Shown here in pieces: positions 34,689 to 45,618 of a stretch of 64,000 nt of DNA. Under the pieces are notes generated by a model. The model was not told the DNA's origin. It made no database searches and worked only from the letters and a program-made list of their open reading frames with translations. Made by a program: the position numbers and the translations under genes. The stretch comes from Circinella minor (taxonomy: Eukaryota > Mucoromycota > Mucoromycetes > Mucorales > Lichtheimiaceae): NCBI GenBank assembly GCA_016758965.1, contig JAEPRB010000156.1, positions 1 through 64,000 on the forward strand, given 5' to 3'. Each line of letters opens with the position of its first letter. Position 1 is the stretch's first letter.

Positions 34689-35317
34689 TTTTTATACTCC
34701 TTTTTGATGAAAGAGAGAAGTTAAAAAAAATACAAAAAAAGGAAAACCAGGGTTTTCGATGGATAAAAAGAGGAAGAAGGAGAAGTAGTTTTGCACCCAA
34801 CAAAAAAAAAAAGAAACGAAAAAATCTTTTTAATTTATATTCTGTTTTTTCCAGATATCGGCGGCTTCAACAAACGATTGGTTTCAGGGGTAAATAATTA
34901 TTGGGAAATCTGGGTTGTGAAAGTTGTGTTAAATGTACTTGTATTTTACCCCTTGAGGATATTCGCTGAGCTGGATGATTGGTAAGTTTTCAAAAATGCT
35001 CACACCGACATTGGATGGTGTGCTAGCTTACTGTTGCATATTTCCTTCTATTGAAACCTTTAAAAATTGCGTGATTTATAGACTTAGATGACACATAATT
35101 ATTTGTCTGGTTCTCTCTCTCTCTGTCAACAACAGCAATCCCCCTTGTTGTATTATAATATTCCTCTCTAGTTTTTCCTCCTATGATCGCCTTTATGTTG
35201 ATCTATACACACATCCAACTTTAATCATTTCTTTTTAGAAAAACAAAATAAAATAGCAAATGTTTTTCTACAAAGTGTCGGAGGAATTTTCTTTTATTTT
35301 TGATAATAAAAAATAAA
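34689..35317. other. Intergenic: UPF0643 promoter and eL20 3' flank
   Basis: 629 bp with purine-rich tracts (34710-34830) directly upstream of the UPF0643 start and a CT-rich stretch at 35105-35190. No gene recognised. Confidence 0.45.
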
Positions 35318-36446
35318 TTAGTAGAAAGTAGTAGGACGCTTGGCAATGAACAAACGACGTTGGGATTTTTCAGTACGTTGAACACGATGGGGAAGGGGGA
35401 AAGAAAGCTTGTCATTCAAGAGTTGTCTGATGTATTGACGACGGATATCAGCAGATTTAACTTCGGCAACCTAAATAAATTTATGTAAATGTTTGTGTTA
35501 CAATCAATGCTAAAATATAATCAAACTTTAATAATGATAAGATTGAAGTAATATAACGTACACGGATGATTTGAACAGAAGAGAAACGGGCACGATGACG
35601 AGCAGCCATATCTTGGTCTATATATAAAATATAAAAAATAAGAAGACGATTAATTTTTTCCACCTTTCTTTTTCCTTCCTCAAAAAATAAAATCAATAGA
35701 TGAAAAACATACAGCATTGACCGACAGCTTCGACACGGGACATGCCACGGTATTCCTTGTACATATTGTGAGTACCAGAACGAGAATCATAACGAATCCA
35801 GATACCAAAGTTCTTAATTTGTTCAGGTCGCTTTTCGAAGATCTATAAGATAATTATGCATAATACCAATCTTAGTTTAGCCTTGTCATATTTATATATA
35901 CAAAGTAATGTCACTTTTATAATATATTTTCATACCTGGTTAATAGAAACAATTTCACCAGCAGCCTTCTTGACCTTGCGAAGCTTCTTCAAGAAGTACC
36001 AGAAGCGCGACTTAGCAACAACCTCATTGGGGGCAAAGATGCGCATGCGGTACAACTTCGGAGCCACATCCTTCTCCGAAGGAAGCTTACGGCCAACCAC
36101 CTTTTAATATAAAAATAAAATGCGTGTTAGGTTCTTTTTTTGATGCATAAATCTTTGTCGCTTTTTTTTTTATCAGTAATGCTCGTCTTATAATTTACCT
36201 GGTACTCGTGGAACTAAGAACAATAAAAATAAAAATAAGAATTCATTATATAAAGTTAATTCCCAATTTTAGAAATGGTCCACATTTGGAATTAACTTCA
36301 TCAATAAAACAGTAGAAAAAAAGAAGAGAAAATGCATCCATCCATTATCTCTATGAATCCATCCATCCATGAATGATATTCATCAATTCGTTCATGCATT
36401 CCATTCTCCCCTCCTCTTCACCCTTTTGATGACTTACTCGCGACAT
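35318..36446 (-). CDS. RPL20: 60S ribosomal protein eL20 (L18a/L20)
   Basis: Structural protein of the large cytosolic ribosomal subunit. Six exons: 36446-36438, 36213-36199, 36100-35936, 35842-35713, 35617-35562 and 35470-35318, totalling 175 residues, the expected size. The first exon encodes only Met-Ser-Arg and the second only FHEYQ; both are phase 0 and flanked by GTAAGT/GTAAAT donors and TTAG/AAAG acceptors. The body reads [80 protein letters not shown] and ends AKRPTTFY, all family signatures. Dense introns near the 5' end are typical of fungal ribosomal protein genes and may matter for expression. Confidence 0.95.
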
Positions 36447-36853
36447 TTAATTGAAGGAGGGACTTTTCTTCGCACAATGCGCTACCATCATCTAATGCAA
36501 CAACTGAGATCAAAATTATTTCCTTTTCTGGATGACTCAGAAACTCTGATAATACCTTATCTATCACTGACACTTATATACCCATCTAGTAACCTTCCCC
36601 CCTTTTTTTATTAAAGTAATAACGTTGATTCATGCAAGGAAAAAATATTTGTAAGAAAGACGTTATCGCTATTTATACTAATATATAATGTTTGTTTTTT
36701 GATAATATATTTAACAAAAGAGTTATATACGTAGTAAAGAAAAAAAGAACTCATGTGAACTGTTTTGTCGTTGATGCCGAGTTATAATTTAACCTGTACT
36801 ATATGAATAATGATGCTTTTGATGTAGTATGCAAGTTGACAAGAGGTATCAGT
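36447..36853. other. eL20 promoter / YRA1-like 3' flank
   Basis: 407 bp. CT-rich sequence and a three-base-step ATCC repeat lie just downstream, inside the first eL20 intron. AT-rich sequence with one TACGTA (36726) precedes the YRA1-like stop codon. No gene recognised. Confidence 0.4.
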
Positions 36854-38054
36854 TTAAGCAGATGTAAATCCCGAACGAGTGGGTGCGATAACTGCTGACC
36901 GAACGGTTTGATTCATGTATCCATTTAACACTCCAGTGGGTCGATCTCGTAAAATGACTCGAAGAATACGACCTAAATTATTATATAAATATTTTGCACT
37001 AGCTTCTTTATATACTACTATCTAAAATAAAAATAACTTACCATCAGCCACTTCATTATCCAACTTGTTTATACAATCCAATGCTGATTGTTTATGAACA
37101 AACTCAACTTCTGCTTCACCAACCGATCGTCCCATTTGATCAACAGCAATATCACAATTGGATACTTGACCGAATTGTAAACAAATCATCTAAATTCCAA
37201 ATAACATGTGTGAATAAAATTAAAACGAAATTTCCATATTTTTTCAAAACTTCTCCACTACCAACTTACACGAATATCTTCTGCATTGGTTCCTGGATCC
37301 AGATTACTTATCAATACAATAGCTGGTCCAGATTCTCCTCGAATACTAATTCCATTGCTAACACCGTTATACATCATAGAAGAGCTACCATACGAAGACC
37401 CACGAATAGCAAAACCTCGCTTGGTAGCCATTTGGGTTGGTATCCGTGTACTTGGAATTCCTTGAGGGTATTGATTTATTCGTCCGGAATTTTTATTGAA
37501 ATTATTATTATTGTTATTGTTACGTGGCACTTTCTTGGTAATAACGATATCGGATGGTTTGACAGAACTCGACACATTGTTGTTCTTTTGACGTTCTTGT
37601 AGTTGTTGCTTTTGTTGTCTTCCATTTATACCACCAGCACGCTATATAATGAATGAAAAATAGATATTAATCCTCTTTCGTTTGAAATGTAAAAGTAATC
37701 GAAAGAAATAAATAATTCACTTACTCGTAAGTTGAAAGTATTATTGTTTCTGGCTTTATTAATGGTTTTCGATCTGGAACTTATTGTAAGATTGTTATTG
37801 GTTCCTTTTCCGCCTGGTCGCACATTGTGATTATTATTAAATGATTTTCCAATGGTATTGTGATTATTATTATTACGTCGACCATTTCCTACTTTATTAT
37901 TTTTATTATTATTATTGTTACTGGGGCCTTTGTTTGTTTTGTTGTTTTGGCGTTGTTGTTGTTGCTTATGTTTTTGATTTTTTGAGCTGTTATTATTTTT
38001 ACGTTTCTTGATAATATCATCAAGAGCAGTGTCGAGATCCATTGCTGTATTCAT
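36854..38054 (-). CDS. YRA1: RNA-binding mRNA export adaptor, YRA1/ALYREF-like
   Basis: Links spliced mRNA and the Sub2/UAP56 helicase to the export receptor Mex67 in the nucleus. Four exons (38054-37725, 37641-37270, 37189-37042, 36972-36854) give 322 residues. The N-terminus contains MDLDTALDDIIKKRK, which matches the UAP56-binding motif of this family. A long Asn/Lys/Gln-rich low-complexity stretch with RG- and GRR-type basic patches follows. The RRM starts at AIVLISNLDPGTNAEDIR (RNP2) and continues through QFGQVSNCDIAVDQMGRSVG, EAEVEFVHKQSALDCINKLD and ILRVILRD. It ends in a short basic tail; a clear C-terminal UBM is not seen. It is longer than yeast Yra1 because of the poly-Asn inserts. 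Confidence 0.85.
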
Positions 38055-38391
38055 TTTGTAATGGTTTCCTTTTTTTATTTCGATTAAGTGAGAAAAAATG
38101 GATTACAAAGTAAATTGCGATGAAAAAAAGGTGATAAAAGGAAGCAAAAGTCAAAAAGTGAAAAAGTACCTTTTTTTTAAAAACTTCTTTTAAGCGTGTT
38201 CGGCTTCACCCAATGATATCGAAAATTTCAATACAGTCCAAATGATATAAACACTCACCAAGATCTTTTTTAACCTTGCATTAGTGATTTTTTTTTCGGT
38301 TTGTTTAGTTAGAAATACACAATTAATAAATTGAAAGATAATACTATTAGATAGTAAATGATATATATTTACTATTATGAATATACTTTAT

Positions 38392-38768
38392 TTAATTAAA
38401 ATTAGACATATACTTCAAATTATGTAACCATGACAAGAAAAAAACCAGTCGCTTATACGTATCCTCTTTACATAGCAACAGAAGTGCTTTGATATATTTA
38501 AAGTTATGTATGACTTCTGATATTTTATGTTGATTGATTGGAATGTAAAATGCCAAAAATAAAAATATTACAGCAAAGATCAGAGCAATGATACAATAAG
38601 AATTAATCACTGAAAAGTTTTGAGTAGTAGCAGTACTAGGAGTTTTGAACTATTCTAGAAAGATACTGTCCTATGTATGATAGCATCGCTTTCTTGGTAT
38701 TAGATTATCACCTGGGGTTTATAATACGTAAAAACAAGGAAAGTGATAAAAGCTGTAATATACTCCAT
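38392..38768 (-). CDS. Small two-span membrane protein, 104 aa (predicted)
   Basis: Two exons, 38768-38712 and 38649-38392, join in phase 0 through a GTGATA donor and an ATAG acceptor. The first exon, MEYITAFITFLVFTYYKPQ, is a signal-anchor-like hydrophobic segment. The second begins FKTPSTATTQNFSVINSY, has a strong transmembrane helix (IIALIFAVIFLFLAFYIPI), and ends with a basic amphipathic region (ISEVIHNFKYIKALLLLCKE). No family was recognised. It is divergent from the methionine synthase reductase gene, 518 bp away. It could be a chance frame, but the spliced model extending a 72-codon frame with an N-terminal hydrophobic exon argues otherwise. Confidence 0.45.
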
Positions 38769-39286
38769 GTTATTATAGAATCACGCTGAAGAGTAAGTTG
38801 TTCCACTTGATTTTTCCAGGCTATATTACTGCTACTAGTATAGAAATCTTATTTTTTTTATTATGAGTTACTCAGTTACATATTAATAAAATGTGAGATC
38901 AACAAGTTTCTGGTTGTTATATAGAAGTGTATTATAACAATGACCTAATTAAAGTTTATATTTACATTTGATAGTATTTACTATGTATCACAAAAAGTTT
39001 AAACAATTGACGTTCATTTTTGTTCCTGTCAAAACTTTTTTTTTCCTCACAGCATCAGACATCATGATAAATTTTCAGTTATATTTTGTCTTGTATAAAA
39101 AATATTATATTAAAGAAGCAAAAGAACATTTTTTAATGACACATAATCGATGGATAAGATCACTATCCAATCGGATTGACTGTTTCATTTGAGATTTGTA
39201 GCTGCGAAATCTAAAAAAAAATAAGCATTATTGTCTTCTTTTTCCTTCTTTTATATATCCCCTCTTGATCATTCAGATAAAAAAAA
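38769..39286. promoter_or_regulatory. Divergent intergenic region upstream of MTRR
   Basis: 518 bp, AT-rich, with no convincing gene; an open frame at 38968-39192 has no domain. CT-rich sequence lies just before the MTRR start (39230-39270), as in several other genes of this window. Confidence 0.4.
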
Positions 39287-41886
39287 ATGAGTGACAAGGC
39301 GTCTTCTTATACTATTTTATGGGCTTCACAAACTGGTAATGCAGAATGGATTGCTAAAAGCATTCATTCCGAAGCAAAGGAACGAGGTTATGTTGGTGAT
39401 TGCCTTCCCATGGATGTTTATGAAACGGTGAGTTCTCCATCTATTTCCCTTTCTGCTAATTCATATTTGTGTGTTTTATACCACAGAGGTTATCATAAAA
39501 CAATTCAACTCTTTTCTATTTCAATAAGACATTACTTTTTTTTTTATCTCTATCATTACACCGTTTCCTTTATTGTTTTTTTTTTCTGACACTATATACA
39601 ACCGTTTTATGAAATTAGGTTGGACTTGACAAGGTGCGTGTCTTGATTATAGTCGCCGCGAATACTGGTGATGGGGATCCACCAGATCATTCTCTTAAAT
39701 TTTGGCGTTTTATGCGACGAAACAAAGATACTGGATATTTTAAAAGCTGTCAATATACTATTCTTGGTTTAGGTGATACCAATTATACCAACTTCAACAA
39801 CACTGCCAAACGTTTAGATAGGAGGCTCAAGGATTTAGGTGCTACTTCATTCTACCCAAAGGGTTTAGCTGATGATGCTGAAGGGTACGGTATATGATAA
39901 CCGGGGTATAAGAAGTTGGAAAAAAAAGGGAGCTGAAAATGGGGATTTCTCGATACATATATAAATATATCTTATTTGTGACTTATAACGAATGATAAAT
40001 GTTATATACATCATATAGTCTCGAAAGCGTTGTTGATCCATGGATTGAAAAACTCTGGGACGCTTTACCCAAGGTTCTTGAAAAGAACAACGAAGGAAGT
40101 AGTGAAAAGGTAGATGATTTGGCCAAAAAGGTTGAAGAAGTTAAGATTGAGCCTACCAATCCATATTCTCCAGATGAACGAGCCAAAAATATTCCACCTG
40201 AAGCTGAAAAGTATCTAAATTTGGAAAACTCCTTGGTTGAAAAAAAGAAAACCAAAGACCATTTGGGTCACGCATTGAAGCTTGATTTCTCAGGTTTACA
40301 AAGTGGAATGCAATTATCGGGTATGCCTCGTGTTCCAGCTGCTTCTATAAAATTGGTACGCTTGGAAGCTACTCGACCTATCAATGAAACACCATCAACC
40401 CAATGTGTAGTCACACCTGCTCCTATCACAGAAGCATCTGTATCTCGTGTACAATGTTTGACAACCCAAGAGGCTATGAAGCGTACATTACATGTTGAAT
40501 TGGATATTGGTGAGGGTTTGGATTATGAACCTGGAGATGCTTTTGGTGTCGTAGCACCTAATGATGAATCACTTGTTGAAGCTATTCTCGAAAGACTTGT
40601 TCCATCTACTGCTGAAGCGTATCAAGCACTTTATAATGTTGAAGGAGATGGTAATTTTTACGATTAAATGGGTTGCAGTTAAATAATATTTAGTTTGATA
40701 GTGTTACTAAATGCTAGTATTTTACGTCTCTTCTATAGGTCTTCCCACACATTTACAAAATTCCAAGTCTGTTACTTTGGCTGATTTGCTTCGTAATGTC
40801 GTGGACTTGACAACAACACCAAGAAAGGCTCTACTTCGTATGTTGGCCGATTATACATCGAATGCTGAAGAAAAAACTAAACTTATTTATATTTCCAGTA
40901 AACAAGGTGTTGCCCAATTCAATTCTGTACGTGAACAAGTGCCCACTTTGCTTGATATTCTTAAAACATTTCCAAGTTGTAATCCACCTATCGAGCGACT
41001 TCTTGACGCGTTACCACCTCATATGCCTCGTTATTACTCTATTGCCAGTTCACCACTTAAGTTTCCTGGCAAGATCCATTTTGCATTCAATATTATCGAT
41101 TACAAGAACATTTATGATGTTCCTCGTAAGGGTGTTGCCACTCCTTGGTTAGATCAATTGACTGGTTACGTAGCTGCACGATCTACCAAAACTGGTAATA
41201 TGGTAGATGTTGCTGCTAAATCGATTAAGGTTCCTATCTTTAGAAAAGAAAATACCAATGCATTTATCTTACCTAGTGATACCAAACGTCCTTTGGTTTT
41301 GATTGGTCCTGGTACAGGTATTGCTCCATTTATTGGCTTTTTGCAACATCGTCAACAGCAATTACGTATCCGTAAATCAATGGGTGGTGTAGGAACTCAT
41401 CCTTCGCGTGATATCAAAAAGGAATTTGGTGATATTTGGGTCTATTATGGTTTCAGAGAACGTGCCAAAGATTATTTGTTTGAACAAGAATTGGAAGAAT
41501 TTGTAAAGGATGGTACTATTACCAATTTGCGTTTGGCTATCAGTCGTGATGAACCTGAAAACAAGACTTATGTACAAGATTTAATTCGTAAGGATCTTGA
41601 CAAGTTATATGAATTGATTGTAAATCAAGACGCAGCTTGTTATGTTTGTGGTGATGCTAAAGGTATGGCTAAAGGAGTCAATGATGCACTTGTTGAAATG
41701 TTGGTTCAACATCATCAATTGGACGTTGTAGCAGCCAATAAACTTCTCATAGAATGGATGGGTAGCCGTAAATATCTTCGTGATTTGGTAAGTGATAAAA
41801 TAATTTTATATTTATATTTTATATTTTAATACAAACGTGGAGAAATTTTACTAATTATTGGTTGCTAAATATAATAGTGGGCATAA
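39287..41886 (+). CDS. MTRR: Methionine synthase reductase (diflavin oxidoreductase)
   Basis: Transfers electrons from NADPH through FAD and FMN to the inactive cob(II)alamin form of B12-dependent methionine synthase, allowing reductive methylation. Five exons (39287-39427, 39619-39884, 40019-40650, 40739-41787, 41878-41886) give 698 residues. N-terminal flavodoxin domain: ILWASQTGNAEWIAKSIHSE, VAANTGDGDPPDHSLKFWRF, YTILGLGDTNYTNFNNTAKR. A linker with KKKTKDHLG follows. FAD domain: LDYEPGDAFGVV, MPRYYSIASSPLKFPGKIHF and RKGVATPWLD. NADPH domain: LIGPGTGIAPFIGFLQHR, VYYGFRERAKDYLFEQELEE, CYVCGDAKGMAKGVNDALV and the C-terminal aromatic W. The HFAFNI and GKIHF features favour MTRR over cytochrome P450 reductase or sulfite reductase. 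The last exon encodes only Trp-Ala. Confidence 0.93.
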
Positions 41887-42218
41887 AAATAAACAACAAC
41901 AACAACAACAAAAAAGAAGTATCTTTTCTTTCTTTTTCTTTCTAATATCTATGAATTCATTCTGTAAATGGTTTTTTTTTATCTATTTTCTTTTCTTTTT
42001 TTTTATACACAATTCCACTCATATTAATATTTTGCTTTTCAACAAGCAATCACTTCCCCTTCCCCCCCTTCCCTCGCTTTTTATAATAGCATTTTTTTTT
42101 GTTTCTTGATAGTATATTGTAAATTACGTATCACTTTTCTTTCTTTTTACACCATTTTTTTTTATCATTTTTTTATTTTCATTTTTTTCTTCTCTTGTTT
42201 TCTATTCCTTCCTGCATT
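41887..42218. terminator. Convergent 3' region between MTRR and NAA15
   Basis: 332 bp between two tail-to-tail stop codons. It is rich in T runs and CCCCTTCCCCCCCTTCCC near 42060; no gene. A CAA tract lies at 41895-41912. Confidence 0.45.
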
Positions 42219-45200
42219 TTAGAGCTTTGCCATTAAAAGATTAATAATCTTTTCGATAGATGGATCAAGAGGAGAAGCCGCTTCAACTGCATTATACATA
42301 TATATTTCGTTATTATTAATATCATTATTTTTTGTGAATATAAAAACACATACATTCATTCCCATTCTAATAATAAAAATCACTCTTTCCCCTTCCCCTT
42401 TTATATCCTTGTCTCTTATCCATATTTAAACTTACCAGCCTTTTTGAATCGTTCAGTATTAATTTTTAAACTTGGATCTTCCTTATTAATTTCAGTAACC
42501 TTCAATAAACTTCGAAGAGCCAATACCCATTGAGATTGACGAAGATATACTTCAAAACCAAGGTTATGGGTATCAATCGAATGAGGTGCCACAAGTTGCA
42601 ATTGTTTGATGAATTGCATAGCGTCTTCTAAAGGTGTCTTTGTATGAAGATACTTTTCACCGTTTGGATCCTGATCAACAGGTTGTTTGGTACCATCAGG
42701 TTGCTTTTTGGCTACAGGTACTTCTTCTTTCTTTTCATTTGTTTTCTGTGCTTTAAGTTCAGCCTTACGTGCTTTGCTTCGTGCCTTTTTCTTTTCAGCT
42801 TCAGTCATACCACTTTCATCAAGTCCATCGCCGTTGCTAGATTTATCAGCAAGAGCCAAGTATGCCTATATAGATAAATATTATGCAGGTAGAAAGAAAA
42901 ACAATTAATATCTAAGACATAATCCCGTCAACTTTTTTTTGTATAACACTCATTTTCTTTTTGCATAATATATATATATATACCTCAACAGCACCCTTAG
43001 CAGCCCTAAGATAGAAATGATGATCACGGACATGATCTTCATATCGAAGAAGACTAGTAATGGTTATAAAAAAAAAAGAGGAGTTTTGTAAGTCTCTTTT
43101 ATATTACTGGAAAAGAAAATGGAAATTATTTCTGGGGGAAATTTTGCCCTACCTGACATAAGCGCGAAGAGTCATTTTACGCGTACAATAAGTATGGAAA
43201 TCAAATTGATCATCATAAATATCATCATAAATCTTCTCAATGATATGGAATCGCTTCAAAGCCTTTCCATATTCCTTTTGACGTAAATAAGCATAACCTT
43301 CTTCAATGTTAAACCATTGACATTGCATATCAACCAAATCTTGTACAGCTGGAACATCTTTACGAGTAAACAAAGCAAGAATTTCTTCAGCTTCTTCAAT
43401 TCGGTTAACACGTAACATATATTTTGCACATTTCGAGTTGATAAATCGATCTTGAAGATCCAATTCACGAGCAATATTCATTTGATCTGCAGCTTTATCC
43501 AAATGACCTTGATGCTATAATAATAATAATATACCCATCATTCCCTTATCAGTGTATGATTCTTTTTTTTACTCTTTAATCCATTCACTATAATTTTTTT
43601 TCTGACCGTTACTTACCTTAAGAATTCTGGCCTTGGTCATATAAAGTTCGACAACAGTAGGACTATGATTGATAGCAGCTTGAATGGTACTAATAGCCTT
43701 ATCATGTTGGGAGTGATAGTCATAATGTTGAGCAATATAGTACAATGTCCATAAAAGAGCAGTTGGTGGTTCCTTTTGACCATCAGGAGTAAAGCTACCA
43801 GATTTTTCCAATGATTCACGGTAACTCAAAACTAACTTTTCAATAACAGCATGTTTTTCACTGTTGCTATAATATTTCTTGGTGCTAGCAAAGAGTGAAG
43901 GGATACCCTTACGAAGAGCATTTTGGAGAACAGTATCGATTTTCAAGTTGAACTTGTCACCTTCAGCATATTCCAATACCAAATTTTCAATAGCTTTGGA
44001 TTTGGGATACTTGTCATATGTTTCGGTCAAGAATCGATAAGCATCAGCACGTTTGCTTTCTAATTAGTTTGTTATTATCATCATTATTAATCCTACCGAT
44101 CCTTTTTTTTTCTACGTTTAGTTTTATACACCCGTGTCTACATATCAAGAAATAATTTACCTTCATCAAGTCCCTTTAGTGTTAACAATGCCTTAATATA
44201 GGCACGATCATGAGGATTTTCTTCAACCAAACCCCAATACCCCTTTTCGGCTTCATCCTTTTGTCCTAATTTCGATTGAAGTTCCGCACGTTTTTCTCGA
44301 AGAGCACGTTTATCCATGACTTCATTTTCAATCTTTTCTAAATGCTCCAATGCACCCTTATGATCACCCATTTCTTCCAAAAGTGAATTATGGTACATAA
44401 GTAATTCGGAATGTTCAATCTTGTTTCCAATATCCTAAAGGATTACAATATATATATTTAGCTTTCTTTTATCATTACATACACCCTCTCTTTCTCTTCC
44501 TCTCTTGATTCTACTTGATCAATCCAGGTATTCCCGTTCTCAATATTCAATATGTTACTTAGATATAAATATATTTTTACCTTGACAGATTCTTCATGTG
44601 ACGTCAAAACATTAAGAGCTTTATCAGGTTTGCCAGCAAGTTGATATGCGACAGCTAATCCAATCCAAAAAGGTGGATTTGTAGGTCGTTGTTGCAATAA
44701 TTGGGTTCTAGTTTCCTATTATATATTTAAAACGTATACAAACGAGAGAAGGCAAGAATATTATATTATTATTAGCATTATACTAGTAACGGTAGAGATG
44801 AATGTTTATCCTTAAATTTTTTTTACTTACGATTAAAGCATCATATTGACGCATTTGAGTTTGCAATAAAGCAAAATCTCTTAAAATATGAATATCATTC
44901 TTGTTATACTTCAAAGCATGAGTATAACATTTTGCTGCTTCAGCATAGTTCTTGTCGGCACGATGCAACAAACCATATACATGCCAGCCTATTCAAGTAA
45001 TAAGAATAATATTATTAATTTTTGCTTTCATTAATAGCGATACTTTTTTTTACAGTCCATAAAAATTCTTACAGATATGTGAAGTCAAATCATTTTGTAC
45101 ACCCCTCTTGACATAATCGTAACCTTCTTCCTTCTTTTGGAGATTATTAAGGAATAAACCTTTCATAGCCATTGTTTCTATCCATAAAAAAAGATAAATG

Positions 45201-45618
45201 TTTCTGTTGTTGTCAATGCCAAAATCTTCAGCCTGGATTGGCGTTCTCTTCCTCCCTTCCTTTTGTTTCTTTCTCAAAATTCAATTACCTCCATGTTCAG
45301 GGAACTTTTTCAAAATGGAATCGGCGAGTTTTAAGCCTTTTTTATATTGTCGATGCTCATACGTTTTCTATTATACCAAAAGAAAAGAACAATATATCAT
45401 GTAAGGTGTGGAGAAAGGTTAATATATTTGATATTCTTGGTTTTTTTTTTTTGTTCTACCATTTATCCAGGGCGAGAAAAATGTAATCAAGTAGTTTCGA
45501 GCTTTTCTTTTTTTTCGCGATGAAATGAAAATAACGTAATTTTTCGTTATTATTATTTTACCAAAATGTTTTTGAAAATGGCGCTTTCTTTTGGAGGAAG
45601 TTCTCGTTTAGGAGGCAT
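42219..45618 (-). CDS. NAA15: N-alpha-acetyltransferase 15, NatA auxiliary subunit
   Basis: Ribosome-anchoring TPR scaffold of the NatA complex, which acetylates nascent N-termini with the catalytic Naa10. Eleven exons (45618-45562, 45367-45289, 45177-45073, 44988-44831, 44715-44581, 44434-44161, 44059-43617, 43514-43153, 43053-42984, 42865-42436, 42286-42219) give 726 residues, shorter than the yeast and human proteins. Starts [19 protein letters not shown]. Diagnostic segments: [98 protein letters not shown] and [21 protein letters not shown] Lys/Glu-rich charged stretch ([17 protein letters not shown]) follows, typical of the family. The C-terminus ends INLLMAKL. Confidence 0.95.

Noticed and set aside
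37081..37602. 173-codon plus-strand frame
   Set aside because: Antisense to the YRA1-like RRM and linker exons, and it runs through two introns of that gene.
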